NCBI GenBank assembly: GCA_964523575.1
Contig: CAZGAV010000005.1
Coordinates: forward strand, 40,242 to 104,241
Direction of reading: 5' to 3'
Length of the DNA: 64,000 nucleotides
Origin: DAOUTW01 sp964523575
GTDB taxonomy: Bacteria; Zixibacteria; MSB-5A5; GN15; JAAZOE01
Positions 62,323 through 64,000 of the stretch are shown here, piece by piece (positions within the stretch are counted from its first letter, which is position 1; each line of letters begins with the position of its first letter). The notes beneath the pieces were generated by a model, which made no database searches, was not told where the DNA came from, and was given only the letters and a program-made list of their open reading frames with translations. The position numbers were made by a program, and so were the translations under genes.

Positions 62323-62543
62323 CAAAGCATCTCGGGCAGTTCTGCGCCGCCGCCGGCCCAGAGGTCAGCCAGTTCCGGTCGATAGGCACATCCCGATCGG
62401 CTATGGCCGTGCATCCGGTAAATCGGTCGTTCCGCCGGAGTTTCTTCGTTCCAAGCCAGAACTTCCCCGGCCGCTGACAGCGTCATCACCGCTCCGGCCG
62501 CCAAAACCGTGGACAGCTTGATAAATTCCCGCCGATTCAGCAT
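62322..62543 (-). CDS. 73-residue Tat-signal mini-protein inside the tldD-tldE-prmC operon
   Basis: From the ATG at 62543 with a GGGAGGG site. Twin-arginine signal NRREFIK followed by the hydrophobic 'LSTVLAAGAVMTLSAAGEVL' and AW. Only about 43 residues follow ('NEETPAERPIYRMHGHSRSG', one Cys, several His and Arg). The start overlaps the stop of the TldE-like gene by 7 bases, and its stop overlaps the prmC start by one. Too short for a Tat-exported enzyme; a small exported factor or a TldD/E substrate is conceivable. No family recognised. Confidence 0.7.
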   Translation of the reverse strand: MLNRREFIKLSTVLAAGAVMTLSAAGEVLAWNEETPAERPIYRMHGHSRSGCAYRPELADLWAGGGAELPEML

Positions 62544-63952
62544 TTGCCCTCCCATTCCTCCTGCGTTTCCTGCACCAGATTGAAATCGTCGATCTTCATC
62601 GCAGGCACCAGCAACAATGAAGAATATTGCGGATAGACTATCCGATTTTTGGATATCATGGTCACCCTGGAAAAAGCCTCGAGAATCGATTGATTGGTGC
62701 GCATGTTCTTGACAGCCGGGCCGACCTTCCCGTTCTCGATCAGAAAAGTGCCGTCGAAAGTGGTTCCCGTGATCATCGTCCGCATCGGATTGAGAAAATT
62801 TATATACCAGAAATGGGTAATCAAAACTCCCCGCTCCGTCGAAGCGATCATCTCCTCCCTCGTCTTATCGCCGGGCGCAATCGCCAGATTCTTGGGGTAC
62901 GGTCCGTAGGAATTATTCGGTTCCACGGCATGGCCGGTCGGCGGCACCCCCATGATATTGGCGTAGTAGCTGTCGAAAGCGCCCTCGCCCGCCCTGCCGT
63001 GATCGATCGGCGTGATCATCTTCTTCGGCACGCCCTCGTAATCGAACAGCAACCCGCCGAACAGCGGATTATTCGGCTCATCGGTGATGGTAATATTTTC
63101 ACCGGTGATAATCTCGCCGGTTTTGCCCGATAAAAACGACCGTCTCTGCATCAGGGTTCGTCCCCCGAAACCGAGGAAGCCGAGGAAGAGCAGTAGTTGT
63201 CCGACCGCCGCCGGTTCGAGGATAACCGTGTATTGCCCATCCGGCAGAGTCACCGGATCGACATTTTTGATCGCCTTGTCGATGGCATTCTGCGCCACGG
63301 CATGGTAATCAATTTTGGCCGGATCGGGGTTATAGCCGACGGCAAAACCGGATTGCTGTTCCTGCGCTCCGACGATGGTCAACGACAGCTCACCTTTCCC
63401 GCTTCGTCCAAACTGCCGGACGCCGAGGGAATTGGCGACAGCCACGGTATTGATGTCATGGCGGAAAGCGCCCGAGGCGGAAAGGTTATTCTTCCCGGCC
63501 ATCTGCGCGACCGCCGCGACGACGTCGGACATCCGACCCGGTGTATAATCGACATCGGGTTCGGCGCTGGTCGATTTTTTTAGTTCCGGGGCAGTTGTGG
63601 TATTGGGAAAAGAAACGAATCGCTCGTCCGGCGGCTGAAGAAGACTGATTTCATTAGCCGACTTGACCGCCTTTTCGATGCCTTCGTCGCTGAGATCATT
63701 GGTCGAAATAACGCCGATCTTCTTATCGTTGACGGCCGTCACAACCAGCGTCGATTCTTCGCGGGCGATATTCTGATTAATAACCGATTCGGTGAACCGC
63801 GTCAGCCAGGTTTGCTCGCCCATCAGCACCGCTTCGGTCTGGTCGGCTCCGGATAATTTGAGAGCCTTCTCCAGTACGCCCATCACATGCTCTCGTTCAT
63901 AGGCTTTGACAATGGCCTTAACCCCTTTCACCATGCGGGAATCTTCACTCAT
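62537..63952 (-). CDS. TldE/PmbA-like subunit of the TldD/TldE protease
   Basis: 471 residues. 'YVVILEP'-type region 'DGQYTVILEPAAVGQLLLFL', 'SFLSGKTGEIITGENITITD', 'VLITHFWYINFLNPMRTMIT' and 'GTTFDGTFLIENGKV' fit the TldD/PmbA family. The HExxxH zinc motif of TldD is absent, so this is the non-metal TldE partner. TldD/E heterodimers degrade peptides and trim leaders of modified peptides such as microcin B17. The GGGGGTGA site lies in the end of the upstream gene; ATG overlaps its stop. Confidence 0.9.
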   Translation of the reverse strand: MSEDSRMVKGVKAIVKAYEREHVMGVLEKALKLSGADQTEAVLMGEQTWLTRFTESVINQNIAREESTLVVTAVNDKKIGVISTNDLSDEGIEKAVKSANEISLLQPPDERFVSFPNTTTAPELKKSTSAEPDVDYTPGRMSDVVAAVAQMAGKNNLSASGAFRHDINTVAVANSLGVRQFGRSGKGELSLTIVGAQEQQSGFAVGYNPDPAKIDYHAVAQNAIDKAIKNVDPVTLPDGQYTVILEPAAVGQLLLFLGFLGFGGRTLMQRRSFLSGKTGEIITGENITITDEPNNPLFGGLLFDYEGVPKKMITPIDHGRAGEGAFDSYYANIMGVPPTGHAVEPNNSYGPYPKNLAIAPGDKTREEMIASTERGVLITHFWYINFLNPMRTMITGTTFDGTFLIENGKVGPAVKNMRTNQSILEAFSRVTMISKNRIVYPQYSSLLLVPAMKIDDFNLVQETQEEWEGKC

Positions 63953-64000
63953 GATTCACCCCCTACCTGGATATCGGCGAATCGCGCCGGTGAGGCGCCC
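63949..64000 (-). CDS. C-terminus of an upstream TldD-like protein (partial)
   Basis: The last 17 codons read GASPARFADIQVGGES then stop, matching the C-terminal end typical of TldD. The stop overlaps the TldE-like start (ATGA). The rest lies beyond the right edge. Confidence 0.65.
   Translation of the reverse strand, partial: GASPARFADIQVGGES

Overview
The window reads as chromosome of an uncultivated Gram-negative bacterium of the FCB group, most likely candidate phylum Zixibacteria. This rests on four signs: secreted proteins ending in dockerin-like repeats of the type 'LINYVFKDGPAP', one giant exported protein with a type IX secretion (PorSS/T9SS) C-terminal sorting domain ('NYPNPFNP...GMYFYKA'), thrombospondin type-3 calcium repeats, and Kdo/outer-membrane biogenesis genes (kdsB, SurA-like chaperones, OmpA). 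The taxonomic call is inference; no rRNA is present.

Layout. 1-8.6 kb: a partial ClC chloride channel, an FAD oxidoreductase operon, a metallo-beta-lactamase-fold enzyme and an exported Xaa-Pro dipeptidase, then about 0.9 kb of intergenic hairpin repeats. 8.6-14.5 kb: a dockerin/TSP3 surface protein, two Cys-rich exported proteins, and the gatC-kdsB-pyrG operon. 14.5-20.3 kb: a soluble histidine kinase/NtrC-type regulator/GAF operon, a lipoprotein, and ruvX-(small ORF)-mltG. 20.3-28.8 kb: the T9SS-sorted giant protein, a beta-barrel plus helical periplasmic pair, and a membrane kinase/NtrC regulator pair that probably controls them through sigma-54. 28.9-34.2 kb: lipoprotein, AlkD-like glycosylase, methyltransferase, acetyltransferase, glycosyltransferase and an ArsC/Spx protein, with two paralogous 40-44 residue Cys-rich peptides, each in its own small transcription unit. 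34.3-41.2 kb: two parvulin-type periplasmic chaperones plus an S4 protein, then dciA-gyrB. 41.2-44.4 kb: thiol-redox and stress genes. 44.4-48.0 kb: possible small RNAs, a tRNA-Lys pair, a lower-GC block with an Ntn hydrolase and a zinc protease, and a decayed second copy of the tRNA pair. 48-55.3 kb: transglutaminase, PhzF, then rpe, pgi and glk. 55.3-60.2 kb: OmpA/TSP3, FG-GAP and dockerin surface proteins. 60.4-64 kb: acetyltransferase, minimal beta-carbonic-anhydrase-like protein, and a tightly overlapping tldD-tldE-(73-residue Tat protein)-prmC operon.

The most novel-looking items are the two-member Cys-rich peptide family (31359-31493 and 34033-34155), the mini Tat protein embedded in the TldD/TldE operon, and the tRNA-Lys duplication that brackets a compositionally different block. 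Functions beyond named families are inference from motifs; no database search was run.
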